From contig CM035806.1 of assembly GCA_020466095.1 (NCBI GenBank), positions 166,585,871 to 166,649,870 on the forward strand: a DNA stretch of 64,000 bases. The letters run 5' to 3'. The position numbers and the translations under genes are program-made. Under the pieces are notes generated by a model. It made no database searches, was not told where the DNA came from, and worked only from the letters and a program-made list of their open reading frames with translations. Source of the stretch: Chlorops oryzae. Its lineage: Eukaryota; Arthropoda; Insecta; Diptera; Chloropidae. This document shows, piece after piece, positions 48,493 through 61,832 of the stretch; position 1 is the stretch's first letter; every line of letters starts with the position of its first letter.

Positions 48493-48795
48493 TGCCTCGG
48501 AATTTGAATATGTAAAAAAATAAAAAAAAAATGAAAAAAATATTTAAAAAATATTTAAAAAAAAAAATTTTTTTTAATTCAAAAAATTCAAACAAAACTG
48601 CAAAAAATTCAAAATATTCAAAAAATTCACAGTCAAAAATTCCAAATTAGTTCGATTTAGTATGCCTATCAAAATGTTGAATTGTCAAATTAACCAAAAA
48701 AGCCTAGTACAGTGAATAAAATATTCAAAAAGCACTGTTAAATGCAAAAAAAATTCAAAAAAATTCAAAATATTCAAAATCCGATCTCTAATTAT
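48493..48795 (+). repeat. dispersed repeat F, copy 2 (short)
   Basis: It begins TATGCCTCGGAATTTGAATATG and ends ATTCAAAATCCGATCTCTAA, the same borders as 33725-34645, but the AT-rich interior holds only one to two units. Confidence 0.8.
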
Positions 48796-49153
48796 TAGTC
48801 TCGTCTGACTGTAACACCCTTGCTCAGTGTTTCACTTTCATTTATCTTCATCCAATCGCTGGAAACCGAAAAATGATTTCAACTCATTTAAGTCAATAAA
48901 TTTTTTGATTTCGTTTGAGCCCATAAATTTTCATTGAAGTTCATTTTAAGTCCTTCAACGAATTTGTCACCAGAGAGATTATTCAACCTCAGACCTACAT
49001 ATACACTTCCCTTTCTGCATTCCTTTGATTATTTTGTTTGATTAATTTTTTTTTTTTTTTTTTATTAAAATCTTTTCTTTATTAACTTTTTTGGCTTTTT
49101 TTGATTAGAAGAAACAAAACACAAATTATAGCACTTGAGTCAGTTGTAGTTGC
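48796..49153. other. no gene seen
   Basis: A/T-rich non-coding DNA with a T-run of about 19 at 49046-49065. Confidence 0.5.
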
Positions 49154-49232
49154 TTCCCTGCAGGAAATGGCAATAGTGAATTTATACTCTTTCTCTACTG
49201 ACTGCGTCAACAGTAATACTTTGCGGAACTAG
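49154..49232 (-). mobile_element. CCCTGCAG element, terminal fragment
   Basis: It starts CCCTGCAGGAAATGGCAATAG and matches the complement of the right end of 3355-3736 for about 75 bp, then stops. Confidence 0.7.
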
Positions 49233-49308
49233 AAAATCAGTAAAAAATCTTCTTCCGAAATGAAGATACATACATACATATATATCCATATCCATGTATT
49301 GTTGACCA

Positions 49309-49824
49309 CCCAGCGGGAAATGTCACCCTGGCATGTGTGACAATTCGTAGGACGCCTAGCATGACATTTGTAAAGGAGTTGGACAGTGATTTCACCGGTA
49401 ACAATGTCATGCTAGGAGGTGCGATAGCGAATAAAGCATTTGAGAGCAGCACTTTTGCTCTTTTTCTCTTTAAATGTCAATTTATAGAAACCAGTTTGAT
49501 AACTTCTCTTCTTTGCCCTCTCTTTGAATGTTTCGAAAATTTTGAAAAATCTATTTTTAACAATTTTTGTTCGCCTCAGCCAGGGATCGAACCAGCGATC
49601 TTCGGATTCTGAGTCGAGCACTCATCCACTACGCCACTTCATGCTAACGCTGAACTGACGCCAAAACCTTATTTAAATTTCAATAGCCAATGAGAATCAA
49701 GCACATGAACAGCATCCCTCCACGATGACATGTCCACCAAGATGTCATGCATGACAATGTCACCTGTGTGTCATCGATGACATCACTGATGACATTGTCA
49801 TGCAGGAGATAATTTTCCGCTGGG
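49309..49824. mobile_element. TIR element with internal tRNA-like segment
   Basis: The 516-bp segment begins CCCAGCGGGAAATGTC and ends AATTTTCCGCTGGG. The outer 8 bp are perfect inverted repeats and similarity continues inward. Several inverted TGTCATGC/GCATGACA words lie near both ends. No TSD is obvious and no protein is present. A tRNA-like sequence is inside. Confidence 0.6.
49571..49648 (-). other. tRNA-like sequence (tRNA-derived relic)
   Basis: On the minus strand there is an A-box-like TGGCGTAGTGG (49626-49636) and, about 33 bp later, a B-box GGTTCGATCCC (49583-49593), with a plausible anticodon arm (CTCGACTCAGAATCCGAAG) between. The acceptor stem does not pair and the T-stem has mismatches, so I read it as a decayed tRNA gene or SINE head rather than a working tRNA. 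Confidence 0.55.
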
Positions 49825-51663
49825 CAACGACGCCACCACAACTACAGCAAAAGGAGGAGGACCCATTTGAACATGCCCTAAAGGGCGCGCTTTAAACTAT
49901 GAGTTCATTGGTTACACCATCGAATATTTGAAGCGGATGCCACAGATAATAGAAGGAAGTGAATCAAAATATGAAGAGTGTAGAGTACTGGCCTTGGCTG
50001 TGGCAACAAAAAAAAAAAAAAAATCGAAAAATTTCCAATTTGATGAAATTTTTACAGGAATAACCACCATAAGGCATCCCATTCCCCCCTCACGCCCGTG
50101 CCCCCCTTCCGACTACACTGCTTTCCAGCTGCTGCTTATAACTTTTCTGTAAGCCAATGAACTGCGGCAAAGAGTTAAAAATAATCATTATTAGGGCAAT
50201 GATAGATGGGCTCTCTTTTCCATCACTTATTCGTTTTCAAGATTCCCGCCAAAAAGGTCCAAGAGTCGCGGTGGGCTAGACCAAAATTAGTCTAGAATTT
50301 TCCCATTTCGAATTTTTCTTATTGATTTTTGTTCATTAGTCGCTGATCGTTGGCTTCATTTTTCATTTCATCTCTCCACCCCCTGTCTTCGCCAAAAACA
50401 ATTACGTACCCATGGCCATCTAACAGATGTTGAACAAATAAATATTTTATTTTTATTAATCTTTTTTGTATATTTTTTTTCTTCTTTTTCTTCTTCTTTT
50501 GGCTTGTACCTTTAAATGATGTGCAATTTCATTTCGTATCCATATTATATCTCTGATCAATGTGTATTCGATCAAAGCCCATCGCTGGGTTGGCTATCAA
50601 AAGCGATTTGTCTTCTCGGCGATTTGACCTACATTTTGGGCACGGCACTTTGAATCGATCCGTCCTCCTTTCTTCAATCGTACCAACATACCTACGAAGT
50701 GTAGAAAGAGTTCGCGTTTTTTAGAGCTCCATCCATTTATCATGAAGAGACTCTGTTCACAGCTCTTTTGTCTGTCCTCGCGTATTTATCACTCTCGTAA
50801 CTCGTATCTTTCTCCATATAGACTATGAGATCGAAAAAAATAAGAAAAGAAAGAAGAAAAAAAAAACGCTGAAAAAGAACATGAGACTCCACCCTAACAC
50901 CTCAGCACATCATATGCTACATCTCACACACTATTATGTTATCGGGACCCATTGATCGATCAACAGATCGATTGACCGCCCGAAGGTGCGATCGTACTTC
51001 TCCACGTACCTATTTATACATGTGTGTGTGTTGTGTGTGTAGGAATGCGTGTTTCCATGTATAGACGTATGGATGTATGTATGTATGTATGTATGCTGCA
51101 CGGTCATTCTAACCTAACCGATCATTCGTGTTGTATCTTTTATGGCTTTAACAGATTTTGACAGCTCTATCTCTCAACGTGTACAAATATATTGTGCAAG
51201 TAGTTTAAGCCAAGCAATAAAGGAGTCACAGGAAGAAAAAGGGCGCATGGCCTTTAAGCTTCTAGTTTTTTTTTTTTTTTTTGACGTGATAACGTCTATT
51301 AATTCGATGATAGGACACTCAAATAGCGAAAATCTGCCACCGGCGAATTGCAAAGTTGGTTTGTTGGAGAGGGCCGCACGGGGAAGATAAAAAAAACTCT
51401 CCCATACCACATCCCAGAACATCCCTCACCCACAAACTACTCAATTACACAAAAGTACAAACCGGTTTCGAGCAGAGAATTCGCTCTCATGAGAAAACAA
51501 ATCGTCTTAATCGTCTCTTCACAAGCAGACAAGGCGAAAATAGGCAAAAGGTACACAACGTCCAAATACAAATTTACGTATAGCTATAGGCGCATACACA
51601 AATTCACAAATGTCACGCAATCGACGGACAAGCGCGGGACTGCCGAAAAACAATCAGAATAAA
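49825..51663. other. no gene seen
   Basis: Mixed DNA with T/TTC-rich patches (50461-50500), (TG)n near 51021-51040 and ATGTATGT near 51075-51095. Short frames lack support. Confidence 0.5.
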
Positions 51664-51985
51664 AAACACTTCTCCATCGATAGTCTCGATAGTCGATAGT
51701 CTGAAAAATCGATAGTATCGATAGTACTATCGGAAGATATATTTTTTAAATGTAAACTTTTTTGTATTGGAAAATTGCTAGTGACTTCAATCAAGCATGT
51801 TTGAGCTGCTGTTTAACATTTAAATATTCACCATTTGAAATTTTAAAATTTAAAAAATTAATGGTGGTCCTATAATAATTTAATAAAATACTGTGCATAA
51901 ATATCCCTCATTATTTAATATTACGTGGTAACATACAAGAAGCCGAATTTTAAAACCTTTCTTACTCAATTCTCCATACTTTGTA
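51664..51985 (-). repeat. dispersed repeat R1, reversed copy
   Basis: It is the inverse of 365-625, beginning with the ATCGATAGTCTCGATAGTCG tail and running through GGAAGATATATTTT and AAGCCGAATTTTAAAACC. The two copies are 51 kb apart in opposite orientation. Confidence 0.72.
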
Positions 51986-52289
51986 ACCAGCACTGGTGCT
52001 AGAGGCAGTATTTTGGTGACTCTTTTCCTTTGGATATTGAAAAAAAAACCCTTCATTTCTGTTTTCTTTAGGGAAGTGATCATTAAAAATCAATTGTAAA
52101 CATTTGAAGTCATTTTTGGTTAAAGGTAAAATCGAAAAAATCACTCAAAACCGAAAAAATCCCTCGTTCTGGCATCCAGTGACATAGAATGTTAGCATGA
52201 CGCCTATAATTCTCATTTGGTTTGTAAAATGGGCACTTAAGACTCGCAGAATTTCTGAAGATTTTTCGAGACGTGAGTGAAGCAAGAAC

Positions 52290-53230
52290 GTGCGTGAGTC
52301 TCATAATCATCATCACCATCATCACCATCATCACCATCATCATCATCCATCATTCATATCACCATCATCATCATCATCATCATATACACCATCATTATCA
52401 CATCATCATCACCATCATTTACTCACATCATCATCATCACCATCATCATCACCATCAGTATCATCGATAAATTACAAGTGTCATCTCATAAGAACAGCGC
52501 TATTCTATAATATTGTACATTATCATACACTCATTTCACATATCTCACAGTATCATCATCATCATATTAGCATCACTTCATAAATCATTTCTTACATTAC
52601 ATACAATCATCACATATTCATTCAACCATACTCTTCGACAACATCTACATATCATCATCTGCATCACATCATCAATACCATAATCATGAGCCATCATCAA
52701 TTCATCATGTCTAAAATCATCAAGCATCCATAATCAAATTTTTCGACCTATGCAGCAGAACGTGCGTGAGTCAATATCATCACCATCATCATGCATCATC
52801 ATCACATCATATCACTCATCATTACCATCATCATTTACCATTCATTCACACACGCCATCATATAACCATCCATCACCATCATCATCACCATCATTCATCA
52901 CCATCCATCATCATACATCTCTACATGATATCACTATCATCATCACCATCATCATCACATCATCATCACCATCATCATCACCATCATCCACCATCATACA
53001 CCATCATATCACCATCATCATCACCATCATCTTCACCATCATCCATCATCATCCATCCATTCATCACACATCACATCATTCGATTGAAACATTTGCTATC
53101 GATTTTCTTACCAATAAAGTACATCATCACATCAGTTCATACCATTCAAACATCATGTATCTCATACATTAGCAACCAGTATCACATCTATCATATCACA
53201 ACTCATTATCAATCACCATCAAGGGATCAT
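52290..53230. repeat. ATC/CAT-rich compound microsatellite
   Basis: About 940 bp of CATCATCACCAT with breaks. The leader AGAACGTGCGTGAGTC occurs at 52285-52301 and again at 52758-52773 in front of two such runs, so the block looks like a duplicated unit. The His/Ser-rich frames are artefacts. Confidence 0.92.
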
Positions 53231-56200
53231 GTTCGGATTAAAATTTGTAAAGGTGAGTATGATTTTTAACAGAAAAAGGGGTAGATTCGTATAAATAGTA
53301 TGTGCCACGATATTAAAACTGTTTACATTAGAACACAGTATATGCACTCAATTATTCTAATGATCATATAAAAAATTGGGATAATGTACATAAATATGTG
53401 ATCTTGACCTAGCGTGGAAAGAAAGTATCAATATTTATTGATTACACAGTTAAAGTCGAGCAATACTGTCCATATGTTGACAAGCATTTTGACAATTTTA
53501 GGACTGCCATGATATTGGAGTAAAACCCCTCAATTGAAGCACATTTCATTTATGTCTCAATTATCTCTAAATTTGGATCATAAAATCACAATTTACAAAC
53601 TAATTTCTTTTAGCATAGAAATAGAATTAAAAAAGTGGCTAGATAATTGAATGCGTGATAGAAGTGATAGAAAGTGAAAATAGTGGTAGATCTACCATCA
53701 ATGTGGTAGAATGTCCGAGCACTGACAGGGATCTAAAATATTTATTGAACGTTCTTATGACGTTATCACATAAAACTATCGTCCGTAAATTGACTTTACA
53801 GACACCAATTTTGTTGTTTATAACCTCTGTTTTGTTATTGTTTTTCCCCCCTGGGTTCTACTGCACTTGACGAAAGGCTTTCTTGTCAGTTTATTGAACT
53901 TAATTATACTTAGGTTCTTTGTGCATTGCTGTTTTGTTATTATTTCGATTTTTTTTTTTTTTCTTTTGCGCTTTGAATATTACAAAAAAAAAAAAAAAAA
54001 AATCTTAATAATAAAATGGCCGTCAAAACAATTTCTTTCCATTTCATTCGTCATTTTCTATCCCAATTTCATTTAGGCGATCGTTTGATCCTTTTTATTT
54101 TTTGCTTGCCTGCTTTTTATTTCCCTTTCAACTTTCGCGCGTCTTTTATGCGAGTACTTGTAACTTTTTCCTGTTTTACATTTTCTTTCGCTCTCATCTC
54201 TCTCTCTCTCTCTCTCTTTGTCCGTCTCTCATTCGCTCGCTGTTTGCCTCGTTTGATTGAAGATTAACTTGCAACCTGCATAAGCAAGAGAAGCAGCTTA
54301 ACTTTTAGTAAGAATTCGCACGTCTTTTCGAACGGTTGTCCGGGCTCCAACGCTTCGGGAAGAAGGAAGACGACGACAGCCTTTTGCGTTCGGTTTTATT
54401 TTAGTTTTATGTTTTGTTTTTCATCTTTTTATTGTTTGCTTCAATTTACGAAGTTGTTTGTGTGGAGTGTTTTTGTTTGCAATTATTTATTGCTTTCTTT
54501 TTTTTTTTTTAAATTATGAGCGCCGCCGCATTACGGAACTGCGAAAGTGTCAATTAATTTCCATAAAATAATAGTTATCGAATAAAAGCAATAAAGCAAA
54601 TATTATCCGATCGTATTTTGGAACGACTGCCACAAGGGTCAGATCCATCGTCTTCATGTCCTTAAGTTACCCGTTACAAGAATCATAAAAGCACGCAGAT
54701 GTATCGGACACGATTGTCAGCATACAGTGTTAAGAAGAGAGGTAAGACTGAGGATTATGTGCTTAAGAATGTACAAATGGGATCTTCCCTTAAACGTGAA
54801 AAGATCGAAAAAGCGAAAAAATGTACAATTTTTCATACAAAATTTCATTCATTAAGTTTTTAGCCTTCTTGATTTACGATGTCTCGAAACTTTCGATATC
54901 AACTTTCGATATCAACTTGATAACAACTTTCTTGATATAAGGCAACGTTGGATAAAAAAGTTTAGAACATATTTAATAGGGCATTTGCATATATGTTTTA
55001 GCGCTGCTCGTTTAAGCTAAAACGACTTAAGTCAAAACGGGGTGTTTACATATGCGCATGTCGTTTTGTCATTTTGTGGTTATCTTTTGTTTGTTCAACA
55101 CGTGAAATATGAGTGAATATTGTAATTTAGAAAAGAAGCAATTATTGAAATTGCGTTCGTTTTCTACATTGGTTGTGGAAACAACCTGACAACTTTTAAA
55201 TTAGAAATTTCAATGACCATATGTTTTGCATTTCTATAGTGATGACACTCAGATTTCGATATTTTTTTATCAGTTATAAGCAGGATTTATCTTATTTAGC
55301 TACTTGTTTTCAACTAAAACAGGAAAGTTTCTCGTTTTAGTTTTATACGATAAAACGGGAAAAATCTAAGTTGTTTAGTGATAAAACGGGCAAAGTAGCT
55401 AAAACGCGAATAAAACGGCATATGTAAACGGCCTATAAGGGTCATTTTTAAGTTTTTTTTTTTGCGCTTTTCTTCTGATTTTGGGTTTAAAAAACAATTT
55501 CAAATTTGCACTGCCAAAGTGGTATCAGGAGAGCACTTTGACGCAGTTAGCGTATTCCATGTGGTTTTCCAATCTTCAATCTAATCAAAAAATATCACTA
55601 ATCAATCACTACTGGATGCAAGCCTAATAGTTCCGGAAGAATAACCTTGTAGTAACCTGAGGAAGCTACATTGATTGGACTCCAACTTAAATGCAATAAA
55701 CACAGCTAAAAGCTAACATAAGGAAGAACACCCTGACGGATTGTCCCCACTTTATTAAAACCTCCCAAAAAAAAAAAAAAAAATCACTCATACCGGCCTC
55801 TCGGAGCTAGGCCTAGAATAGACTAGGCGCGGATAGGCCAGAAATTTTTCACGATTTTTGTAATGTTTAGCTACTAGATCGACTTTCGGATCAGTTGACG
55901 CAACATCTATATTTTTCAAGTCTGGGGCTATAAATAAAACATGCAACAGCTTAAGAGATACAGCCATAATATAATTTCGGCCAGACTTTTCGAGACCGTT
56001 TGAAAACTGACCTCGCCACTCCGGTAAAACCAAGTGTATTTAGTTGGTACAACATATTTACCAAGTACTTTTAAAAGCTGTAGTCAAAATTTGTGTTTAT
56101 TTGTCACTGGGTTTTTGTAGTCGATTGTCTTGAAATTTCCTTGGAGTGGTACTTCTTTTGGAAGCATAATCCATTTTCAGCTCTGCTTAAGAGAAGGTCC

Positions 56201-57552
56201 CGCTAAGCCCTTATTTATTGAGAAGAGTGCGAAAAACTGTCACTACTCCTGTTCCAATTAAAAAAAAAAAAAAAGCCATGTGAAAGGTGGGGTACACAAC
56301 GGCAAGGAAGAAGGAGTACTTTCTTTCGGATAACTTTCATACATACTGCTGGGCTAATATGTATGCAGTACATGCCCAGTTGTTGCCCTTCCATCAAAAT
56401 TATTATTGTTCGTCTAGACTCCTAGACCTTAGGCTCAATTGGGAGCGATCTGAGTCAACAGCCTCAAGGTTTTCTTTTCATTTAAATGCTTGAAAAGGAA
56501 ACCATGAAAAGTCATAAACTTTGCGGTTGGGCTTGTAGACAGATTAACACTCTTAAGTGCACTCGGGGCACTCTATTTTGTGGGTATATTCAATTAACTT
56601 GTATAATTAAACTGCTCTCTTCCAATGGGGTTGTAAAGGAGAGACAAAAAAAAAGAAAAAAAAAAACTATATTGAAAGACGTCAAAAAAAATTTTATGCG
56701 CAGTAGCAGTCTCCCCTTCGCAGAGTTGAATTTTTGTTGTTTGTTGTTTTTTTGGTGTCTTTTGGAAGCTTTTTTGCACAGGTTCGCAAACTTTTTTGTT
56801 CCCAATAAAGAAGAGCTTTTTAATATTCCTTTAACGGCAAATCATGGGATATCTGTTTCTTCTTCTACCTCTTCATCTTCATCTTCATCTTTATGGCGAT
56901 CTTGATCGTTTTATTTTGTTACGCACTTCTGCGTCGCATCGTCGCATTGTTGTGTGCAGAGAGCAACCTTGCATCTTTCGTCTTCCTTCCAGTTCATAGC
57001 TCAAGGGGGAACCATCACCACCAACTCGGAGCATACGTGAATGTGTGAGTGTGCGCACATCGCACTTCGCGCACGCGGAGTTAATCAATTATAACGACTC
57101 TTGATTTCCTTCCTGATCTAGATCAAGATCTTTTTGGTTAGATTGCTTGTGACCGACCATGTCGGAGACTCTCGAAGCGACTCAACTCAACTCGACTCGT
57201 CTAGTCGGTGCTTTGGTGGAACTCTTTTTCCCATTTATGAATGTGCATCTTACGGCTTTATTTTTTTTTTTTTGCTGCTTGTGCATATTCTTGGGGCATG
57301 ATATTTTGTTGTTTCCTCCTTCGGCTCGCCGTCCACTTTATTGCGTTACATTTTACCGTTTTATTAGCGCAAAAGTCACGTTATTTTACAACAATATTGA
57401 TTTGCTGCTGCTGTTGCTGTCGCCGTTGCTTTTCTTGTTGTTGTATATCCAGTTCGGGCTTTAGGAACGGTGCATTCCATATACAACACGTAGGACCATA
57501 TTCTCTCTCGTACTTGTATACCCTCCTTTTGATTCTCTCAGCCCTCGCTGTT
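53231..57552. other. no gene proven; mixed unique DNA
   Basis: Includes a (TC)n at 54198-54218, a GC-balanced stretch at 54225-54400, a second repeat-like stretch about 55000-55440 with AAAACG words, and TCTTCATC repeats at 56865-56890. The minus frame 55788-56033 (81 residues) has fairly normal composition but no motif, splice site or relative that I recognise. Confidence 0.4.
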
Positions 57553-57567
57553 AGTCTCTCTCTCTCG

Positions 57568-57625
<58 letters not shown>

Positions 57626-57748
57626 GCTCTCTCTCTCTCTCCTCTCTTCGCTCTCTTCCCTCTCTCTTTCGCTCTCTTTCTTCTCTCTCTCGCTCTCTCT
57701 CTCTCTCTTTCGCTCTCTCTCTCTCTTCGCTCTCTCTCTCCTCTCTCG

Positions 57749-57787
<39 letters not shown>

Positions 57788-57809
57788 CTCCTCTCTCTCT
57801 CTCTCGCTC

Positions 57810-57891
<82 letters not shown>

Positions 57892-57895
57892 ATCT
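57553..57895. repeat. CT microsatellite block
   Basis: TCTCTCGCTCTC then a pure (TC)n of about 60 bp near 57828-57888. Frames are artefacts. Confidence 0.95.
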
Positions 57896-58428
57896 CTCAC
57901 TTTCTCAGTTTCTGTTATTTTGAGTTTATTACGATTTCTTCGGATCGTTATTTTCGTTTTCAGAATTATTTGAATCAATTTCTTAGTTTTGGAGGATATG
58001 TATTAGGATCGGGACACTGATACGGGAGCCGTCATTGATCCCTTCGCAATTTGTTTTTTTCTTTTAAGAACCAATTTTCAGCTTTTCGAGTTGTCGAATT
58101 TTCGAATTTTCGTTTTTAATGACTCACACGATTCCGACTTGAATGGCATCGTGTGCTGCAGGTCTAAAGACTTGCGAAGGGCACAAATTCTTATTGCGTT
58201 TTGGTTATTTGGGTAATGGTTGTGTGGGTGCTAATGGAAAGCTGCATCTTGCATCTACCCGTTTGAACTCACGATTTTTAGTGCCAAATTTGTTTTCTTT
58301 TTTTGGGCACGACTCGCGACTGTACAAGGTGAGCAGCTAAATTTCTAAGGCAAGTTTGGGCTGAATAATCTTCAAAGCTCTTTAATGTGTCAAGAAAGTT
58401 TGAAAGAGCGCCAGATTGAAGTTGAATT

Positions 58429-58476
<48 letters not shown>

Positions 58477-58860
58477 TGTTGAAGGTGGTAAGGGAGGAGT
58501 GCATGCCAACTTGCTTGGGACTTAATTTGTCAGTTCAAGTTCTCCTGTTTCTTTTTGATCGTGCTCAAATTTAAATTTAGGCAAGGAGGGAGGGAGGGTC
58601 ACGACAATCTGTATACATGAGATGCGCTTGGGCCAACCCGTGTTTTGAAAAATCGGGTCATGGACAAGTGATTTAAAGTGCATTTTTTTTTTTTTTTTTT
58701 TTTTTCGAGTGATGAGACGATAGTGTGACAGAATCAAAAGAGACAAAGGGAAAAGGGACAAAGTTACAAAGAGAGAAATATAAAAGGACGCCAAGCGGGA
58801 AAGAGTTAAAGACAAAAAGAGACGAAAGAGGGCTGAGAAAAAGAAAGAAAAAGAGGGTGA
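57896..58860. other. no gene proven; GA run and a doubtful small frame
   Basis: A (GA)n lies at 58434-58473. The frame 58143-58340 has a consensus-like acceptor (TGTGCTGCAG at about 58153-58162) and donor (AAG|GTGAGC at 58330), but no recognisable protein similarity. Confidence 0.35.
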
Positions 58861-59545
58861 AAGGAAGTGGAAAGAATAGAGAGACGGAGAGATTGAGAGA
58901 CTGAGAGATTGAGAGATTGAGAGATTGAGAGATTGAGAGATTGAGAGATTGAGAGATTGAGAGATTGAGATACTGAGAAACAGACAGAGAGAGAGAGAGA
59001 GATAGAGCAAGAGAGAGCGAGAGAGAGGAACTGAGAGGAACTGAGAGAGAGGAACTGCGAGAGAGGAACTGAGAGAGAGGAACTGAGAGAGAGGAACTGA
59101 GAGAGAGGAACTGAGAGAGAGGAACTGAGAGAGAGGAACTGAGAGAGAGGAACTGAGAGAGAGAACTGAGAGAGAGGAACTGAGAGAGAGGAACTGAGAG
59201 AGAGGAACTGAGAGAGAGGAACTGAGAGAGAGGAACTGAGAGAGAGGAACTGAGAGAGAGGAACTGAGAGAGAGGAACTGAGAGAGAGGAACTGAGAGAG
59301 AGGAACTGAGAGAGAGGAACTGAGAGAGAGGAACTGAGAGAGAGGAACTAGAAGAGATGAGAGAAGGAACTGAGAGAGAGGAACTGAGAGAGAGGAACTG
59401 AGAGAGAGGAACTGAGAGAGAGGAACTGAGAGAGAGGAACTGAGAGAGAGTGACAAAGAGTGAGAGGCTGAGAGGCTGAGAGACTGAGATACTGAGAGAG
59501 AGTGAGAGACTGAGAGAGAGTGAGACAGACAGAGAGAGAGGCTGA
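58861..59545. repeat. 14-bp minisatellite GAACTGAGAGAGAG, ~28 copies
   Basis: The core array 59028-59450 is made of near-identical 14-mers, preceded by GAGATTGA octamers (58890-58970) and followed by GACTGAGAGA variants. The minus-strand frames (FLSLSSSLSVPLSQ) are artefacts. Confidence 0.95.
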
Positions 59546-61204
59546 GAGACTGAGAGAGAATGAGACATAGAGACAAACAGACAGAGATACAGACAGATAT
59601 TATGAAAGAGGGAAGCAAAGGGAAAGATTGACGAGGTGTGGTATAGAAAAAGGGGCGAGATTTAAGAGAGAGAGAGAGAAAGAGGGTGAGAAAGAGAGTG
59701 ATGTTGTGGGTGAAAGAGAGAGACAGATTGATGTAGTGGGTGAAAAAGAGAGAGAGCTATAGATAAAATATAAAAAAAATTTAGATACCTTTGAAAATAG
59801 TCTCCAAAAAATTTTTTTTTTTTCTTTTGAGGATCGTTTCTGTGGCTTGAATATACATAGCAAAGAGATGCTTAATTTAATCGAATGTACTTGCCTTACA
59901 ATTCTATCCGCAAACGTGTATTTGTCTGTCTGTTTGCACGTCTGACTGTCATTCAGTTGATTTGAGCATAGCAGCAAAGCAAAAAGTTGGCAATGCGGCC
60001 ATGAACGACGACGTCTTCTAAAATAGTAAGACCAACTAGTTTGGTAATGATATGTAAAAATAACGGCCCAACCAGCTCGGCAGCAAGATCAACAACAACA
60101 ACAACCAAATTCACCAAATACAATCAAGTCTACAGGGACATGTTTTACGTGTATTTCCTCAAGGCTTCACAGTCTCAATGCCCAATGCCCGATGCGATTC
60201 AATCCGATCCGATCCGATCCGATTGGATGCGATCGAGTTTTGTTGTATTCCACGTTTATTGAACATTCTATTTTGAGACGATTCTTATATCCCCCCCCCA
60301 TTAAAAGGAATTTTTAACGTGACCAGTGATGGAGATGAATATGTGATCATCTGGCATTATTCCGGAAACTTTAAAATCCTTCATTTGGGGATCCAATTTT
60401 CAATTGCACCCTTCGTTTGATTTAATTTAATATTTTTTTTATTTTTTTTGTTTGATTTTCATTACTCGTTTCTTTCGTTCGTGGAGCCACCTTTTTGTGT
60501 ATTTCTGGTGTGCACCCCGTCTCGATTATTGTGGCTTTGGTATGTATTACTGTGCAATGCGACGTTCCCTTTTACAGAGTCGTCGAGTAAAAACGGCTTG
60601 GGCGGCAGCTCTGTTCTTGAGAGCAGTTGTTGTTGTTATTGTTGGTTTTTGTTTTGTTTTGTTTTGTTTTGTTTTCGATAGGAACGCCTGCGCAGCTTTC
60701 GATGGGCTTTGCTCTGTGCAGTGCAATGCAATGTGTTCTCCTTCTTCTACACCTATTCCGTTTGGCCGTTCATGCGATTGTTTGCCGAATGTCGATTTGC
60801 TTGTCCAATTGACGACGATCGCGGTCTTCTGTGTCTTCTGGTCTTCTGTTGTTATGGTCTTCCTGTATTTCTCTTTGTTTGTACAGTTCCAGGTTGCATG
60901 TTTGCTTTGTTGTTGTGCACGGAGTAGCGAACTTGTTTGCTAAATGGCCAAGTGAGCGCTGTTGCTGTTGCTGTTGCTGTAGCTCCCCACACTCATCCCT
61001 TACTTCGTGTTACCACAACACTAAATGCATTCGTCTACTTACCAAAAATGGCATTAAAGCGTTATAAAAAAATCATTTTCGTTTCGCTCCTAAAGGAAGT
61101 GAGTGAGTGAGTGAGCTATAAAACGAAAAATTCTCTTGAGAGTCTGGGGGGTCAAAGGTTTCGCCAAGCCAGCGCACACCATCTTTTTAACTAGAAAAAA
61201 GCAG
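59546..61204. other. no gene seen
   Basis: Contains ATCCGATCCGATCC near 60206-60222, (TTTTG)n at 60645-60675, GTTGCTGTTGCTG near 60960-60975 and GAGTGAGTGA at 61100-61115. No exon recognised. Confidence 0.5.
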
Positions 61205-61424
61205 CGGTCAACAGAAAGGGGGTGAGAGAGAAGAGAGAGAGAGAGGAGGGTAAGAGAAAAATTTAGTGGAGAGCGAGACAGAGAGATGAACAAAGGGAGA
61301 GAAAGATAGGAACAGACAGGAAGAGAGAAAGAAAGAGAGAGCGAGAAACAGAGAGGCAGAAGACAGACACAGAGGCACCGAGACATAGATAGAGAGAGAG
61401 AGGCAGAGAGAGAGGCAGAGAGAT

Positions 61425-61465
<41 letters not shown>

Positions 61466-61797
61466 AGAGGGAGAGGGAGAGGGAGAGGGAGACAGAGGGG
61501 AGAAAGAGAGGGTAGAAAGAGAGAGGTAGAAAGAGAAAGGTAGAAAGAGAAAGGAAGGAAGCAAAGAGTAGAAAGCGAGTAGGAAGGTGTTGGAGAGGGT
61601 GAAAAAGAGGATGGAAAGGGCCGGGAGATAATGGAAGAGATGAAATAATGATAGAGTAAAAAGGGAGGAGAGTGAGGAAAAAGAGAAATAAGACGATGTA
61701 AAAGGAGAGAGCGAGAGAGAGAGAGAGCGAGCGAGAGAGAGAGAGAGAGAGAGGAAAGAGAGAGAGAGCGAGAGAGAGAGAGAGAGAGAGAAGAGAG

Positions 61798-61828
<31 letters not shown>

Positions 61829-61832
61829 CGAG

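Noticed and set aside
49571..49648. Functional tRNA gene
   Set aside because: Promoter boxes are present, but the acceptor stem does not pair and the T-stem has mismatches.
55788..56033. 81-residue minus-strand frame of fairly normal composition
   Set aside because: No motif, splice site or neighbouring exon. One such frame is expected by chance in this much DNA.
58143..58340. Small gene or exon with acceptor and donor-like sites
   Set aside because: The 65-residue frame resembles no family I know, and the splice words are the kind expected by chance in 64 kb.
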